A stretch of DNA of 6,961 bases from G039029935 sp039029935 (GTDB taxonomy: Bacteria > Chloroflexota > Anaerolineae > Caldilineales > Caldilineaceae): contig JBCCFC010000727.1 of the NCBI GenBank assembly GCA_039029935.1, positions 1-6,961 on the forward strand, given 5' to 3'. Position 1 is the stretch's first letter, and each line of letters opens with the position of its first letter. The notes under the pieces were generated by a model. That model searched no databases, was not told the DNA's origin, and saw nothing but the letters and a program-made list of their open reading frames with translations. Both the position numbers and the translations under genes were made by a program. Shown in pieces: positions 5,665-6,961 of the stretch.

Positions 5665-6961
5665 ATGGTTCTAACTCGCCAGCAACAGGCTGATGCATGC
5701 AATCACATCTTTGAAACGGTCTTCAATCAAGCCCCAGACAGCCCTTTCCACAAAGTTTTTGCCGGCTCTCTTGATCCCACCTTCATCAGCACCCTTGCAG
5801 ATGACGACATTGCTCTGCTCTCCTGCAAGGAAGCCGGTGCCGATGTTCCTCTCAATTTGCATCAGAGGTCATTGCTCAAAGCGTTTCGCAACCTTGTTGC
5901 TCATCGCACTGATGCCGGCAACCGTGTCACTGACGACGATTGGACAACCTTCACCCGTGCTGAGTTCGATGAGTTCCGCATCAGCCCGCACAACAGGATT
6001 CCCATGACTGCTCGTGCCCCCCCTAGCCTTGTTCACAGTGCCACCGGCACGCGCCCCCGTGATGTTGTCCAAGATTTTTGCCGTGGCATCAAGCGTGATC
6101 CTGCATCCTTCACCCCTCTCAAGGATGAAAAGCAATGGGACAACTGGCGTCGCCACACTGTCGCCGCGGCCCGTGCTCAAGACGTGTCTGATGTGTTGGA
6201 CCCCAATTACACTCCTTCGACTCCTGTCGACGTCGAGTTGTTCGCAGAAAAGCAGAAATGTCTTTATTCTGTCCTCGAATCCAACCTGCTCACTGACAAA
6301 GGCAAAGCACTCACTCGCAAGTATGAGAAGACCTTTGACGCCCAAAAGCTGTATGCCGAGCTCGAGAGGCACGCTCAGACGTCCACCAAAGCTGCCATTG
6401 ACTCCGGCGAGCTGCTTGCCTACATCACTTCTACCCGTCTTGATGATGGCAATTGGAAAGGATCCACCCATTCCTATGTTTTGCACTGGCAAGATCAAGT
6501 CCGTCTCTATGAAAGTTTGGTTGATGCATCTGACCATTTTTCGGATGGGCAGAAGCGCAAAATGCTAGAAAACGCCGTGCATCCCCTTGCTGATCTTCGC
6601 GCGGTTCATGACCAAGCAACACAGCACAAAGTGCACTCTGGCGTTGACCTCACTTATGATCAACACAGCAGCTTGCTCCATTCTGCCGCTCAGACTTACG
6701 ACAGCCAATTTGCTGCCAAGCCCGTCTCCCGTGCTTCGCGCCGCTCAGTCTACGTACATGACTTGCTGTCTTCCGATCTTGAGCCTGATCCTGACCCTGA
6801 CATTGCTTTCGACATTGACAGCCCTGTTGACGTCCTCCAAGCCTATGCTGCTGGCTCCTTTCGCCCTCGCGTTTGCCTCAGCGGTGATCAATGGCATCGC
6901 TTGACTCCCAAAGCCCAAGCCATCTGGGACCAACTCGATGACGCTTCCAAGCAGATTGTGC
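5665..6961 (+). CDS. Gag region of a diatom-type Ty1/copia LTR retrotransposon polyprotein (5' part, runs off window)
   Basis: The frame is open for 432 codons from the ATG at 5665 to the edge, without a stop, so the protein is partial at its C-terminus. It begins MVLTRQQQADACNHIF. Family-like blocks appear in order: LLKAFRNLVAHR (70-81), DDWTTFTRAEFDEFRISP (91-108), RDPASFTPLKDEKQW (144-158), AQDVSDVLDPNYTP (171-184), YITSTRL (253-259), HWQDQVRLYE (274-283), HFSDGQKRKMLENAVHPL (291-308), YDSQFAAK (345-352), and an acidic stretch before LTPKAQAIWDQLDD (413-426). I recognise these blocks from Gag-Pol polyproteins of diatom copia-type elements; this is recall, not a search. Gag forms the virus-like particle that packages the element's RNA. 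The zinc knuckle, protease, integrase, reverse transcriptase and RNase H would follow to the right, outside the window. The start has strong Kozak context (A at -3, G at +4) and no Shine-Dalgarno site. The frame is intact, so the copy may be young. Confidence 0.85.
   Translation, partial: MVLTRQQQADACNHIFETVFNQAPDSPFHKVFAGSLDPTFISTLADDDIALLSCKEAGADVPLNLHQRSLLKAFRNLVAHRTDAGNRVTDDDWTTFTRAEFDEFRISPHNRIPMTARAPPSLVHSATGTRPRDVVQDFCRGIKRDPASFTPLKDEKQWDNWRRHTVAAARAQDVSDVLDPNYTPSTPVDVELFAEKQKCLYSVLESNLLTDKGKALTRKYEKTFDAQKLYAELERHAQTSTKAAIDSGELLAYITSTRLDDGNWKGSTHSYVLHWQDQVRLYESLVDASDHFSDGQKRKMLENAVHPLADLRAVHDQATQHKVHSGVDLTYDQHSSLLHSAAQTYDSQFAAKPVSRASRRSVYVHDLLSSDLEPDPDPDIAFDIDSPVDVLQAYAAGSFRPRVCLSGDQWHRLTPKAQAIWDQLDDASKQIV
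5665..6961 (+). mobile_element. 5' portion of an LTR retrotransposon (copia superfamily, diatom type), partial
   Basis: The gag coding region defines the element; the 5' LTR and leader must lie between about 5,150 and 5,664 and are not delimited. Transcription runs rightward, so pol and the 3' LTR are beyond the edge. Such elements move through a nuclear/cytoplasmic eukaryotic cycle and are not known to transpose in bacteria, which makes the bacterial genes immediately to the left unexpected. The alternative is another stramenopile host rather than a diatom. Confidence 0.75.

Noticed and set aside
5869..6537. 222-codon minus-strand frame, and 184- and 105-codon plus-strand frames, inside the retroelement
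   Set aside because: They overlap the continuous gag frame from 5665, which carries recognisable family blocks; the others do not.

Overview
The window joins two kinds of DNA that do not normally share a chromosome. Positions 1 to about 5,140 look bacterial. They hold compact, intron-free genes with a Shine-Dalgarno site, a sigma70-like promoter and an intact type I restriction subunit. From at most 5,665 to the right edge there is the 5' part of a eukaryotic LTR retrotransposon. Its gag reading frame matches, from memory of the family, the Ty1/copia-type Gag-Pol proteins of diatoms, and it starts in a strong Kozak context. The bacterial phylum cannot be fixed from the sequence. The gene types suit environmental bacteria such as Chloroflexota, cyanobacteria or filamentous gammaproteobacteria, but that is only an impression.

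Layout: (1) 1-332 is an intergenic region with a 17-bp perfect inverted repeat nested inside a shorter one, then a likely promoter. (2) 333-1583 (+) is an App1-type (DUF2183) HAD phosphatase. Its C-terminal linker is made of nine tandem 12-bp repeats. (3) 1586-4831 (-) is a complete hsdR, the translocase/nuclease subunit of a type I restriction-modification system, tail to tail with the phosphatase gene and only 2 bp from it. (4) 4847-5251 (-) is a short frame just upstream of hsdR. Its C-terminal two thirds look like the end of an Rpn/PD-(D/E)XK-type DUF4351 protein, while its N-terminus looks foreign. (5) About 5,150-5,664 has no recognisable gene and probably holds the bacterial/eukaryotic junction, the 5' LTR and the retroelement leader. 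(6) 5665 to the window end (+) is the open 432-codon gag frame, continuing beyond the edge.

hsdR and the DUF4351 remnant probably belonged to one leftward operon with hsdM and hsdS, which would have lain to the right. Those genes are missing because the sequence changes to the retroelement there. Two explanations fit: a chimeric contig from a diatom culture or metagenome, with the breakpoint in a high-copy retroelement, or a bacterial segment in a diatom nuclear genome next to, or interrupted by, a retrotransposon. The intact bacterial frames and signals favour the first explanation or a very recent transfer. No new defence system is evident. The junction is the most notable thing here.
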